Source: Rheinheimera riviphila (GTDB taxonomy: Bacteria; Pseudomonadota; Gammaproteobacteria; Enterobacterales; Alteromonadaceae). Taken from it: a stretch of DNA of 64,000 bases. Numbering within the stretch: the stretch's first letter is position 1; each line of letters starts with the position of its first letter. Under the pieces are notes generated by a model. It was not told the origin of the DNA. It saw only the letters and a program-made list of their open reading frames with translations, and ran no database searches. This document shows, piece after piece, positions 23,232 to 31,695 of the stretch. The stretch lies in the NCBI RefSeq assembly GCF_004005945.1, contig NZ_SACS01000024.1, forward strand, positions 1-64,000, given 5' to 3'. A program made the translations under genes and the position numbers.

Positions 23232-24059
23232 CTAAAATTGCAACAAATCTTGCTGTACACTGCTGAGTATTTGCTCGGTTTGCCATAGCCGCTGTTGCCA
23301 GCGTTTGGCAATTTCCAGCGGCTGACCGCTTAATTTCAGTTGTTCAGCGGCCGTTTGCCAGCGTTGCACTTCGCTGCTCTGAGTTTTGCGTGACATCAAT
23401 AACCAGACTTCCGAGCTGTGAAAATGCAGTACGGGTTTAAATTCATCCGGCGGATGGCCGGTTTCTTTTAGTAGATACTGCATCCCCTGCGGCTCGTAGG
23501 CGATAGCTGTTAACCGGCCACTACGCAGTCTGGCCAGGTTCTGCGCGTGGCTGGCTGAACTATGCAAATTGGTAAAGCCTTGTGCGGTCAGCCATTCTTC
23601 CCGCACATCACCGCGTACCACGCCGATACTGTCCAGATTACGCAGTTCATCCAGATTGTTGATTTGCAACGGGCTATCTTTGTGTACATACAGCACCCAT
23701 CTTTTTCGCAATAACGGCATGATCCAATGATATTTTTCTTCCCGATCCTGAGTTCTGGAAAAGCCAAACAACAGCACATTAGGTTGGCGTGCCGCGGTTA
23801 ATAACACTCTGGATTCCGGCATAATTTGAATATCGCTGCGATCTTGTAGTTGTGTTTGCAGCGCTCGCACCAATTCGGTGGCATAACCGCTTAGCTCACC
23901 ATGGCTATTGAGATAGCTCGCTGGGGGTTCAATCACCGTCAGAATTTGGATTGGGGCTTGTGGTTCGCTGGCATTGCTGTGCAGCGGCAACCCACTAAAC
24001 AGGGTCAAACAGACGATTGCAAACAGTGCTGTCGTGAGATCGCAATAAAAAGCGCGCAT
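23232..24059 (-). CDS. Periplasmic solute-binding protein, SBP_bac_3 type
   Basis: A 275-residue secreted protein of the amino-acid-binding (SBP_bac_3) fold. ATG 24059 sits six bases after AAGGAGG. A signal peptide (about 1-28) is followed by the first strand region TVIEPPASYLNSHGELSGYATELV, the usual beginning of this family. No ABC permease genes accompany it; such stand-alone proteins in gammaproteobacteria often feed sensors. The chemoreceptor gene begins 97 bp downstream in the same direction. Ligand unknown. Confidence 0.8.
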   Translation of the reverse strand: MRAFYCDLTTALFAIVCLTLFSGLPLHSNASEPQAPIQILTVIEPPASYLNSHGELSGYATELVRALQTQLQDRSDIQIMPESRVLLTAARQPNVLLFGFSRTQDREEKYHWIMPLLRKRWVLYVHKDSPLQINNLDELRNLDSIGVVRGDVREEWLTAQGFTNLHSSASHAQNLARLRSGRLTAIAYEPQGMQYLLKETGHPPDEFKPVLHFHSSEVWLLMSRKTQSSEVQRWQTAAEQLKLSGQPLEIAKRWQQRLWQTEQILSSVQQDLLQF

Positions 24060-24376
24060 GATCAACCTCCTTGTCCATAAAACAGAGCCTAGCGGGTATT
24101 ACCGGATCTGCAAGTGGCGAAAAGTGCCGACAGCGGCCAGAATTGTTGAACAATTCAGCAGTCCGCTACTGCGCCTTAGCGATATCAGCAATTTGCTCAT
24201 GTATTACCAGCAAAAGTCTCGAATTTACATTCCGGCAACGGTATGATGCCCGGCCACAAGCCGTTGCACCGCACTTCACCTGCGCGGTGTTTGACCGGAA
24301 AAACGATTGAATTTAATGACCTGCGCTGAAGTATCACGCCAGTGATCTTCAAATGTCAGACTTCAAGGATGTACGC

Positions 24377-25501
24377 ATGAACAAAAAATATGGCCTGTTG
24401 GCGCTGGGTTTTAGTTTGCTGTTGGGCTGCGGCGGCGGTGGGAGCGGCGGCAATGCTGCGCCACCACCGGTGAGCGAGCAACCAAGCGGTATCAACTGGC
24501 AACCTACCGCAGCTGCCGACTGGCCAGTGAGCACAGCGACGGCCGAAGGTTTGAATAGTACGTTGTTAGACCAGGCATATCAGGCCGGTCGCACCGAAAA
24601 TGGTCTTTATGCCGTGCTGGTGGCAAAACGTGGATTGTTGGTGGGCGAGGCCTATTACAACGACAAAAAGGCCAGCGATTTGCTGCATTTACGCTCCGTC
24701 ACCAAAACGCTGGTTTCAACCTTGATTGGAATAGCCATCGCCGAGCGCAAAATTCAAAGTCTTGACCAGCCAATCAACGATTTTTTGCGCGCAGATTATG
24801 GCAGTTTACTCAACAATAAAACGGACATCACTATCCGGCATTTATTGACGATGAGTTCTGGTATCAGCTGGGATGAAAGTCAGCTTAGTGGTTATACCGA
24901 CTGGGAAAGTTCATCTGATCCAACACGTTACGTGCTTGAGCGTGGCCTACTGACGACGCCGGGTCTGCAATTTAATTACAATTCTGGCGCTAGCCATTTG
25001 TTATCAGTGATCCTGACCAAAGCCACCGGCGTGAGCACCGAAAGTTATGCGCGGACGAAATTATTTACGCCGCTGGGCATTGCCAACTGGAACTGGCCAA
25101 AGTTGCGGGATGGTTTTACCAATGGCGCCGCCGGATTACAACTGACGGCGCGTGATTTAACTAAGTTGGCGGTGTTGTGGCAACAGCAGGGACGTTGGCA
25201 GCAACAGCAACTGGTTTCGGCGAGCTATCTGCTGACCGCCGCAGAATCACAGCGGAATTTGCGTGCCAGTGTCGGTGGGCTGAATTTAACCGGTTATGGA
25301 TTTTTATGGTGGCTGGGTAGTGATAACGGTCGTGCACTGCAACTGGCCTGGGGTTATGGCGGCCAGTTTGCACTGACGTTACCGGCGCAAGATACGACCA
25401 TCCTGGTGATGGGTTATAACGTGCCTTCGAATGTGCGGGATCAGGAGCGCCGGTTGATGGAATTAGTGGTGCAGAAAATTCTGCCGGCGATCCCGCAATA
25501 G
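24377..25501 (+). CDS. Serine hydrolase, beta-lactamase class C fold, lipoprotein
   Basis: A 374-residue lipoprotein: MNKKYGLLALGFSLLLGC with the lipobox cysteine at 18, then a Gly/Pro-rich linker. The catalytic SxxK motif is SVTK in HLRSVTKTLVSTLIG; the second motif position is occupied by YNS in FNYNSGASHLL; WGYGG takes the place of the KTG box. It belongs to the class C beta-lactamase-like esterases/peptidases (6-aminohexanoate hydrolase, EstB type); resistance is not implied. AAGGA lies ahead of ATG 24377. No clear link to its neighbours. Confidence 0.85.
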   Translation: MNKKYGLLALGFSLLLGCGGGGSGGNAAPPPVSEQPSGINWQPTAAADWPVSTATAEGLNSTLLDQAYQAGRTENGLYAVLVAKRGLLVGEAYYNDKKASDLLHLRSVTKTLVSTLIGIAIAERKIQSLDQPINDFLRADYGSLLNNKTDITIRHLLTMSSGISWDESQLSGYTDWESSSDPTRYVLERGLLTTPGLQFNYNSGASHLLSVILTKATGVSTESYARTKLFTPLGIANWNWPKLRDGFTNGAAGLQLTARDLTKLAVLWQQQGRWQQQQLVSASYLLTAAESQRNLRASVGGLNLTGYGFLWWLGSDNGRALQLAWGYGGQFALTLPAQDTTILVMGYNVPSNVRDQERRLMELVVQKILPAIPQ

Positions 25502-25517
25502 CTGCTGGTGTTCACCG

Positions 25518-25997
25518 TTATCTCTGCGCTACCGGATCTTTTGGCTGCGCAGCTGATAACGGAAATATCCGATCATAGCCCCAGTGATACAGATAACCAT
25601 ACACCAGATAAAACAGCATAAACGCCAAATCCAGCAATAAGGCCTGCCACAAGCTAATCGCCAGCAACCATGCAGTCAGTGGTAAAAATAGCAGCAATAA
25701 CCCCGCTTCAAACGCCAACGCATGCCACACCCTTTCGCCCAGCGTTTTTTGCCAGCGGCCACGTGGGATCAGATAATAGCGGTCAAACCACAGATTAAAC
25801 TGATAATTCCACCAGGTTGCCATCAGCGACATGATCACCGCCAGACCACCCAGTTGCAGCAGCGGTTTATCCAGTAAAAATGTCGACACCGGCACCAGCA
25901 ATAACAAACCGATGATTTCAAACGCCAACGCCATCCGGATGCGATCCGGTAAGCTGCGTTGTAGTTGAGTTGGTTGTGTCGGTATGGATTGGGTCAT
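25518..25997 (-). CDS. PACE family transporter (AceI-like)
   Basis: A 159-residue protein made of two tandem bacterial-transmembrane-pair units, each with two helices: about 21-52 and 55-72, then 92-119 and 122-146. Repeated motifs RIRMALAFEIIGLLLLVP and RVWHALAFEAGLLLLFLP with WWNYQFNLWFDRYY identify the proteobacterial antimicrobial compound efflux family; the buried glutamate in AFE is the proton-coupling residue in AceI. A LysR regulator is divergently transcribed, as for aceI/aceR. Substrates may be biguanides or polyamines; this is family knowledge only. Confidence 0.88.
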   Translation of the reverse strand: MTQSIPTQPTQLQRSLPDRIRMALAFEIIGLLLLVPVSTFLLDKPLLQLGGLAVIMSLMATWWNYQFNLWFDRYYLIPRGRWQKTLGERVWHALAFEAGLLLLFLPLTAWLLAISLWQALLLDLAFMLFYLVYGYLYHWGYDRIFPLSAAQPKDPVAQR

Positions 25998-26094
25998 GTT
26001 GATCATCCTCTATTGTAAAACGACCTGATTTACCGCAGATATTATCTGTGTTTAACTGGTAGATAAAGTTGGAACCTATCAGGAAAACAGATAG

Positions 26095-26991
26095 ATGAAT
26101 CTGCAACAATTACAGACTTTGGCGGTGGTGGTCGAAACCGGTTCGTTTTCGGCGGCGGCCCGGCGGCTGCAAAAAGCCCAGTCGGCGGTCAGTTCAGCCA
26201 TCGCTGAGCTGGAAATCGATTTAGGTATCCAGCTGTTTGATCGCAGCAAAAGATACCCGCAGCTCACCGCCGCTGGCGAGCGGGTATTGCAGCAAGCACT
26301 TATTATTAACGCCCAGTGTCAGGCGCTGAGTGAATTTGCGGCTGGCTTGAGTGATGGTGAAGAAAGCACCTTGACGCTGGCGGTGGACGATGAAGGACAG
26401 TTGCCGTGGCTGGCGCCTATTCTTGCTGAATTTGCGCTGGCCTTTCCGCGGCTGGAGCTGCGCTTATTGTTTCCACTGCTGGAAGATTTGACGTTGCTAT
26501 TGCGTCAGGGTGAGGCTGATTTGGCGATTAGTTATCAGCCGTTGTCGCCGCCGACCGATATTGAACGCTGGCCACTGCAAGCGATAAATTTTGTATTGTT
26601 GGTGGCGGTCACACACCCATTGGCGGCTTTTGTGGAGGATGGGGTAACAACTAACCAGTTGCAACAACACCGGCAATTGCTGGTGACCGATCGCTTGCAA
26701 GGGGTAGAAAAACAACGCGGACGGTTGGCGGCTGATGTTTGGTGGCTGGAAGGGGACATGGCGGTGCTAGCGTTGGTGAAACAAGGCCTCGGCTGGGCCT
26801 GGTTACCAGAGCCACTGGCGCAAACGGCATTAGCCGAGCAGCCGAAGGCGCTGCTGCCACTGCATCTAAAAGACACTGCCGGTTTACCTTCGTCAATTTT
26901 ACCGGTGCAGCTGGAACTATGGCGCCAGCGTGGTAAAACGCCGGGGCCAGCGGCGCGATGGTTGTTACAGCGATTATTAAATAGAGTTTAA
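26095..26991 (+). CDS. LysR family transcriptional regulator
   Basis: A 298-residue LysR regulator with the N-terminal HTH MNLQQLQTLAVVVETGSFSA followed by ARRLQKAQSAVSSAIAELE, and a periplasmic-binding-fold effector domain (about 90-290). It is divergent from the PACE transporter gene with a 97-bp gap containing the shared promoter region, so it most likely controls that gene in response to the exported compound. Confidence 0.9.
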   Translation: MNLQQLQTLAVVVETGSFSAAARRLQKAQSAVSSAIAELEIDLGIQLFDRSKRYPQLTAAGERVLQQALIINAQCQALSEFAAGLSDGEESTLTLAVDDEGQLPWLAPILAEFALAFPRLELRLLFPLLEDLTLLLRQGEADLAISYQPLSPPTDIERWPLQAINFVLLVAVTHPLAAFVEDGVTTNQLQQHRQLLVTDRLQGVEKQRGRLAADVWWLEGDMAVLALVKQGLGWAWLPEPLAQTALAEQPKALLPLHLKDTAGLPSSILPVQLELWRQRGKTPGPAARWLLQRLLNRV

Positions 26992-26998
26992 GATTGTT

Positions 26999-27793
26999 TT
27001 ATAACAACTCGCGCCAGACCAATTTTGCCAATGGGTGCTGTTGCTTTTTCAGCTCCCGTACAAACAACTGTGCTATCCAGCTGGCGCCTTGGGTATTTAA
27101 ATGGGTGTTGTCAGTTTTCCCTTCTGGAAACTTCTGATACAAACCGGCCGGTACCTGAATAAAAAAAGCCTGACTGGCGGCAAGCCCAAAGCGGCTGATG
27201 TCGGCGCAGCTTTGCACATTTAAATCAAACAACGCCACTTTTTCCTTTACCGCCACTTTGCGCATCGCATCGGCAAAGCTGGCGAGGTTATTTTCCAGCT
27301 GGCCTTTGGCGTTAAAACTGCGGCGGCAAATTGGCGTTGCCAGCATTGGAATAGCATCTTTGGCACGGACTTCAGCGATAAAACGACTCAGTAGTTGCGG
27401 ATAGGTGGAATCTGCCGCGGCGTAGCGGCTGGGGTCGTCCTGTTTTTGGTCGTTGTGGCCAAACTGGATCAACACATAATCACCAGGTTTGAGCTCGGTC
27501 ACCAGCAATTGCCAACGGCCTTCGTTTAAAAAACGCAGCGTGCTACGGCCATTGGCGGCGTGATTGATAATCGACAATTCGGGTAGCATAAATTCAGGTA
27601 ATAATTGGCCCCAACCACGCTCCGGATAAGCCAGATTGACTTTGTCGGCCATGGTCGAATCGCCGACTAAATGCAGCCGCGGCGAGGGCAGATCGGTGCT
27701 GGTGCCTTTGGGAACGGGTTGGCTCATGGCGTGGACACTCGTGAGAGAAAAACTAAGGGCTAGCAATAGCAAAGCATCATAAATAAATTTCAT
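26999..27793 (-). CDS. Rhamnogalacturonan acetylesterase (CE12, SGNH)
   Basis: A 264-residue secreted SGNH hydrolase that removes acetyl groups from rhamnogalacturonan I. A signal peptide (about 1-22) precedes block I LVGDSTMADK (nucleophile serine), then the glycine block AANGRSTLRF, the asparagine block QFGHNDQKQDD and the C-terminal D-x-x-H block DNTHLNTQGA. This set matches YesT/RhgT-type CE12 esterases. It is the last gene of the leftward pectin operon headed by the TonB receptor at 34491. Confidence 0.92.
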   Translation of the reverse strand: MKFIYDALLLLALSFSLTSVHAMSQPVPKGTSTDLPSPRLHLVGDSTMADKVNLAYPERGWGQLLPEFMLPELSIINHAANGRSTLRFLNEGRWQLLVTELKPGDYVLIQFGHNDQKQDDPSRYAAADSTYPQLLSRFIAEVRAKDAIPMLATPICRRSFNAKGQLENNLASFADAMRKVAVKEKVALFDLNVQSCADISRFGLAASQAFFIQVPAGLYQKFPEGKTDNTHLNTQGASWIAQLFVRELKKQQHPLAKLVWRELL

Positions 27794-27805
27794 CGGCGGT
27801 TCCGG

Positions 27806-29032
27806 TTATTTTTGATTTGGTGCTGGGTGAGTTTGTTGCTCTTTAGAGTCACCGGTGTGCTGTTTCGCTTGCTGCAGCCAGCTGCGGATTTGCGCCAGTT
27901 GCGCTCCTGGTTGCCATTGCCCGCCAAAGGTCCAATCGGCGTTGATCTGCGCAGCTTGCGTTTTGGTTAAATTATCATGCAACCATACATAAGCAGGGCC
28001 TTGATTCTGATAGAAATAATTCCTGTCGCCATATAAATTCGGCTGATCGCGTTTGGGATCTTCCGGATAAGTACGACGGAAAATCGGCTGGTCAGCAAGC
28101 TCCGGGCTAAAGCTGTTGTGCAGTAAATAAAATTGACCATCATAATGGCGCCGCCCCAGCTGAAAGCCTTTGGCGCCTTTGAAACTTGAGTACATCACCA
28201 CCAGCTTTTGCGCGGAGTTTAACTCGCCGTCATGCCATAAAGTGGCAGAATCATTTTGATTAATAAATTCACTATGGGTGATAAAAGCGGTGCCACGCGG
28301 GCAGACCATATCCACCCGACCACGGAACTGACAATGGCTGTGGTAATACATGCCGTTGGTTTTATTCCATAAACTTAAAGTGTCGGCGCCTGAAGTCAGT
28401 AAGGCGCAGTGATCGGTGATGATGCGGGTGGCCTGTTCAAAACCACGCACCGCAAACTGATGTTCATACCGCTCAGGATCCTGCGGGTTTTCATCGGCAT
28501 AACTGTTGTGGACGGTTAAATCGAGCAGGGCAATATCAGAACTTTGGATATTGACCACTGCTGCGCCCCAGTCCTGGCTCAGTGCTTTACCGGTTGGGAG
28601 CCCGTTGACTGTTTTTGTATTGTCAGCAGCTGTTTTTGAATTGGCCGCAGCCTGACGTTTTAGAAAATGTTGCCGCAGTTCCGGATATTGCAAAATAGTT
28701 TGCTCGCGCCCCATGCCGACCAGCACTACTTTATCGCGCACTAAAAAGATTTTTTCACGATAAGTGCCAGCTGCCAGTTGCAGTACGACCCACTGGTTTG
28801 GATCTGGCGCTAGCCTGGGCAGGGCGTCCAATGCTTGGCTGATGGTGCGAAAAGTGTCGGTTGGGTGGTGGCGTTCTGACGGCGCGGCAATGTGCAGGAT
28901 TAGTGGCGACGGGATCGTGTTGGCGATGGCTGGCGGTACCTGAACCAGCACCAGCAGCGCCAAAGCAACACGCCAGCAAAGCTGGCGCATCATTTTTTTG
29001 AACAAGAACAAGCGATTGCTAAAAGCTGTCAT
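27806..29032 (-). CDS. Pectin methylesterase (CE8)
   Basis: A 408-residue secreted pectinesterase that demethylates homogalacturonan. The N-terminal segment contains a hydrophobic signal (about 12-37), then the family start FRTISQALDALP and the beta-helix. The acid residue of the second block is in GRVDMVCPRGTAFI, equivalent to the catalytic GxVDFI; the first aspartate is in SGADTLSLWN, where plant enzymes have QDTL. FQLGRRHYD replaces the usual LGRPW, so the subfamily is divergent. Its start overlaps the stop of the GH105 gene. Confidence 0.87.
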   Translation of the reverse strand: MTAFSNRLFLFKKMMRQLCWRVALALLVLVQVPPAIANTIPSPLILHIAAPSERHHPTDTFRTISQALDALPRLAPDPNQWVVLQLAAGTYREKIFLVRDKVVLVGMGREQTILQYPELRQHFLKRQAAANSKTAADNTKTVNGLPTGKALSQDWGAAVVNIQSSDIALLDLTVHNSYADENPQDPERYEHQFAVRGFEQATRIITDHCALLTSGADTLSLWNKTNGMYYHSHCQFRGRVDMVCPRGTAFITHSEFINQNDSATLWHDGELNSAQKLVVMYSSFKGAKGFQLGRRHYDGQFYLLHNSFSPELADQPIFRRTYPEDPKRDQPNLYGDRNYFYQNQGPAYVWLHDNLTKTQAAQINADWTFGGQWQPGAQLAQIRSWLQQAKQHTGDSKEQQTHPAPNQK

Positions 29033-31524
29033 CAGTTTTTCAGCAGCTGCGACACCTGCACACCAGCCATGATAAAGGCGGCGGTGCCTTTGCTGTCGTT
29101 GCGGTAAATCGGCTCGCTCATGTAGTAGTGATAACTGCCGTCACGGCCAGCGCCTAACCCGGCTACCTGCACCATTTTGGTCAGGCTGATACTTTGATCC
29201 GGATGCACCAGCACAAATTCATTCAGCAAACCCTGATAGGCTTTGACGGTGGCATCACGGTACTGTTGGCCTTGCAAATAGCCTTTGTTCTGAGCTTTGG
29301 CCAGGAAATACACAAACATGCTGCTGGCGCTCGATTCTAAATAATTACCACGTTCACCCGGCTTGTCGGTGATTTGCCACCAGACGCCTGAGGCCGGATC
29401 CTGATAACGCAGCAGTGCATCGGCCAGTTCCGGGATCATCGCAAGGAGTGGGGCCCGCAGCTCAGTGCTGGTTTGTGGAATACGATCCAGCACATCAACC
29501 AACGCCATGCCAAGCCAGCCGATACCGCGACTCCAGAAAAACTTTGAGCGACCGGTCGCAGGGTCGGCCCAGTTCATGCTTTTGGACTCATCCCAGGCAT
29601 GAAAATATAGGCCGGTGGCCTGGTCGCGCAGCATCTCACGGCTGACTTCAAATTCATGCACCACTTGTTTTAAGCTGGCACCATTTTCAAATAACTGGCT
29701 GTAGTAAGCGAGGTAGGGCATGCCCATGTACACGCCATCCAGCCACAGCTGATGTGGGTAGATTTTTTTGTGCCAGTAAGCGCCATTGCTGGTTTTTGGA
29801 TGATCTGTTAACTGCGCCCGAAGTTTCTCTGCAGCAAGCTGATATTTAGCATCGCCGGTTTTTTCATACATCCGCAGTAGCACCGAGCCGCTGTTAATGC
29901 TGTCGATATTAAACTTGCTGGCGTCATAACTGTGAATGGTGCCGTCAGCTGCGACAAAACTGTCGGCCATTTTACTGACTGCCGCCTGATATTCGGGCTT
30001 TGGCGCGACCTGATTTAAGTCATCATAAGCCTGCATCAGCAAGCCGGTGGTGTATTCAAACGCCACCGGCCGGTCACGTTCGCTGTCCCAGCCGCCCCAA
30101 TAATATTGACCAGCCTGACGGTTTAAGTCGCTATCGGCAAACCGGGTGCTCCAGGCCAGCGCGCTGGAGCTGGTCAGCGGTTGTTCGGTCTGGGTTTTGC
30201 TGAGTGTTGTTTTTAAGGTCAGGCGTGGCGCCAACGTCAGTTTTTCCACTTCCTGTTGTAAGTAGTCGACAAACTGTTGCTGGGTCTGAATACCGTTTAA
30301 TTCATGCTGCCAGGCGCCAACAAAATAGTACTCCAGATGTTGCCCCGACACGTCCATCACCGCGACATGGCTGTTGGCATCGGATGTTAGTTTTTGCAGT
30401 TTGCCACGCTTAAACAGCAGTGCCATGCCCAAATTAGCACCGTCCAGACTTTGTTTGCCGTAAGTGGCGAGGTAAGTGTAGGTATGACCGCTGCTTTCCA
30501 GCGTGCCGGTCAGCACTTTTATTTTGCTATCGGGGGTATCGGGTAATTTCACCATGCCGATGGCTAAGTTATCCAGTGGTTGGTCGAAAGTAAGGCGGTT
30601 TTGCAGCAAACGGCTGCCAGCGGTCATCGACAAATGCGCCTGAATATTCAGAGTCTTGCCAGCGATTTGCCAGTTTTTGTAGTTGATGGTGAGCGCACTA
30701 TAAAGCGGACCGTTTTCAACGATGGTGGCGGTGTGACCGGATAGCTTGGACACCAGCTCAACCGCTTCGCCATTCCAGTACCCAAAACCACCGGCGCCTA
30801 AAGATTTGCCCACTTTGAGTACATCCATGCCCCAAGCTTGTGGTTCATGGTAGGACTTGTAGCCATCAAGGCCGACTTGATGCAGCACTGGCTTGCCGGT
30901 TTTGTTGCCGAAAATATCAAAGCCGTTGCGCCAATCGAGGTATATACGATAACCGACTTTATCCGACTCAATGCCCGGACCTTCGTAACGAATAAATTCG
31001 CTGTGATCCGTATATTGTGGCGGTGGGGTCAGGCTTGTTACGTTCTGGAAAGTCCCGCCGATGTATTGACCGTCTTGCCACTGACCACCGGTTTTTTCGG
31101 AAACTTCCGCCTGGGTCAGTTGCACTGAAGTTGCCGGATCACCCTGTTGGATCAGCAGTTCTTTGCTGCCGCCAGCGCTAAAATCCGGCGTCAGCAACAG
31201 GCTGTCTTTTTCGCCATCACCATCCCGGTCAATCAATTGCGATGGTAGCGCTTGGCCAGCCAATTCGCTGACGCGCAGGTTTTCACCAGGTTTTAACGTC
31301 ACGCCTAAATCGGTGAAAGGTAACAGTACCGGTTGCTGCGGTCGGGCGAAATTCGATGGATTGTCAATCCGCAAAGTGGCGACGCTTTGGCTTGCCACAG
31401 CCTGCTTTTCTTGAGTTGTCGCGGTAGTCGCAGGTGCATCCGTATCTGGAGCTGGCTGTGAGCAGGCGCTGAGTAAAACACTCAGACCGGTCAATAAAAT
31501 TATACGGTTAGGCAGAAAATTCAC
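29032..31524 (-). CDS. DUF4861-GH105 fusion, unsaturated rhamnogalacturonyl hydrolase
   Basis: An 830-residue lipoprotein. I place the start at GTG 31524 (MNFLPNRIILLTGLSVLLSAC, lipobox cysteine 21), because the longer frame would begin inside a terminator hairpin. The N-terminal ~400 residues resemble DUF4861, a family common in pectin loci; the C-terminal ~370 form an (alpha/alpha)6 GH105 domain with the catalytic aspartate in HQLWLDGVYMGMPYLAYY and WSRGIGWLGMALVD. GH105 removes the 4,5-unsaturated uronyl residue left by lyases from oligosaccharides. The DUF4861 activity is unknown; fusion suggests successive action on the same product. Confidence 0.88.
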   Translation of the reverse strand: MNFLPNRIILLTGLSVLLSACSQPAPDTDAPATTATTQEKQAVASQSVATLRIDNPSNFARPQQPVLLPFTDLGVTLKPGENLRVSELAGQALPSQLIDRDGDGEKDSLLLTPDFSAGGSKELLIQQGDPATSVQLTQAEVSEKTGGQWQDGQYIGGTFQNVTSLTPPPQYTDHSEFIRYEGPGIESDKVGYRIYLDWRNGFDIFGNKTGKPVLHQVGLDGYKSYHEPQAWGMDVLKVGKSLGAGGFGYWNGEAVELVSKLSGHTATIVENGPLYSALTINYKNWQIAGKTLNIQAHLSMTAGSRLLQNRLTFDQPLDNLAIGMVKLPDTPDSKIKVLTGTLESSGHTYTYLATYGKQSLDGANLGMALLFKRGKLQKLTSDANSHVAVMDVSGQHLEYYFVGAWQHELNGIQTQQQFVDYLQQEVEKLTLAPRLTLKTTLSKTQTEQPLTSSSALAWSTRFADSDLNRQAGQYYWGGWDSERDRPVAFEYTTGLLMQAYDDLNQVAPKPEYQAAVSKMADSFVAADGTIHSYDASKFNIDSINSGSVLLRMYEKTGDAKYQLAAEKLRAQLTDHPKTSNGAYWHKKIYPHQLWLDGVYMGMPYLAYYSQLFENGASLKQVVHEFEVSREMLRDQATGLYFHAWDESKSMNWADPATGRSKFFWSRGIGWLGMALVDVLDRIPQTSTELRAPLLAMIPELADALLRYQDPASGVWWQITDKPGERGNYLESSASSMFVYFLAKAQNKGYLQGQQYRDATVKAYQGLLNEFVLVHPDQSISLTKMVQVAGLGAGRDGSYHYYMSEPIYRNDSKGTAAFIMAGVQVSQLLKN

Positions 31525-31546
31525 AGTAATAAACCCTGTTCTGTCG

Positions 31547-31580
31547 TTCAAAAACAAAGTCAGCCTAAGCAGGCTGACTT
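31547..31580 (-). terminator. Terminator/attenuator between TonB receptor and GH105
   Basis: Perfect 10-bp stem AAGTCAGCCT / AGGCTGACTT with a four-base loop, followed on the minus strand by TGTTTTTG. It probably lowers downstream enzyme expression relative to the receptor gene. Confidence 0.8.
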
Positions 31581-31695
31581 CTTACATAGATCATATATCC
31601 CCTAAATCATTGGCGATGCAGGTAGGCGGCAATTGAGCGAAACCCCGGGAGAGCGAATGAAGCCAACAACCCTGCATCGTCAAGGATGACGGGGA

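Noticed and set aside
24377..25501. Beta-lactamase resistance gene
   Set aside because: The fold is class C-like, but the KTG box is replaced and the lipoprotein esterase/peptidase group is a better fit.
31525..31557. TTG start of the GH105 fusion at 31557
   Set aside because: It lies inside a terminator hairpin; GTG 31524 gives a clean lipoprotein signal.
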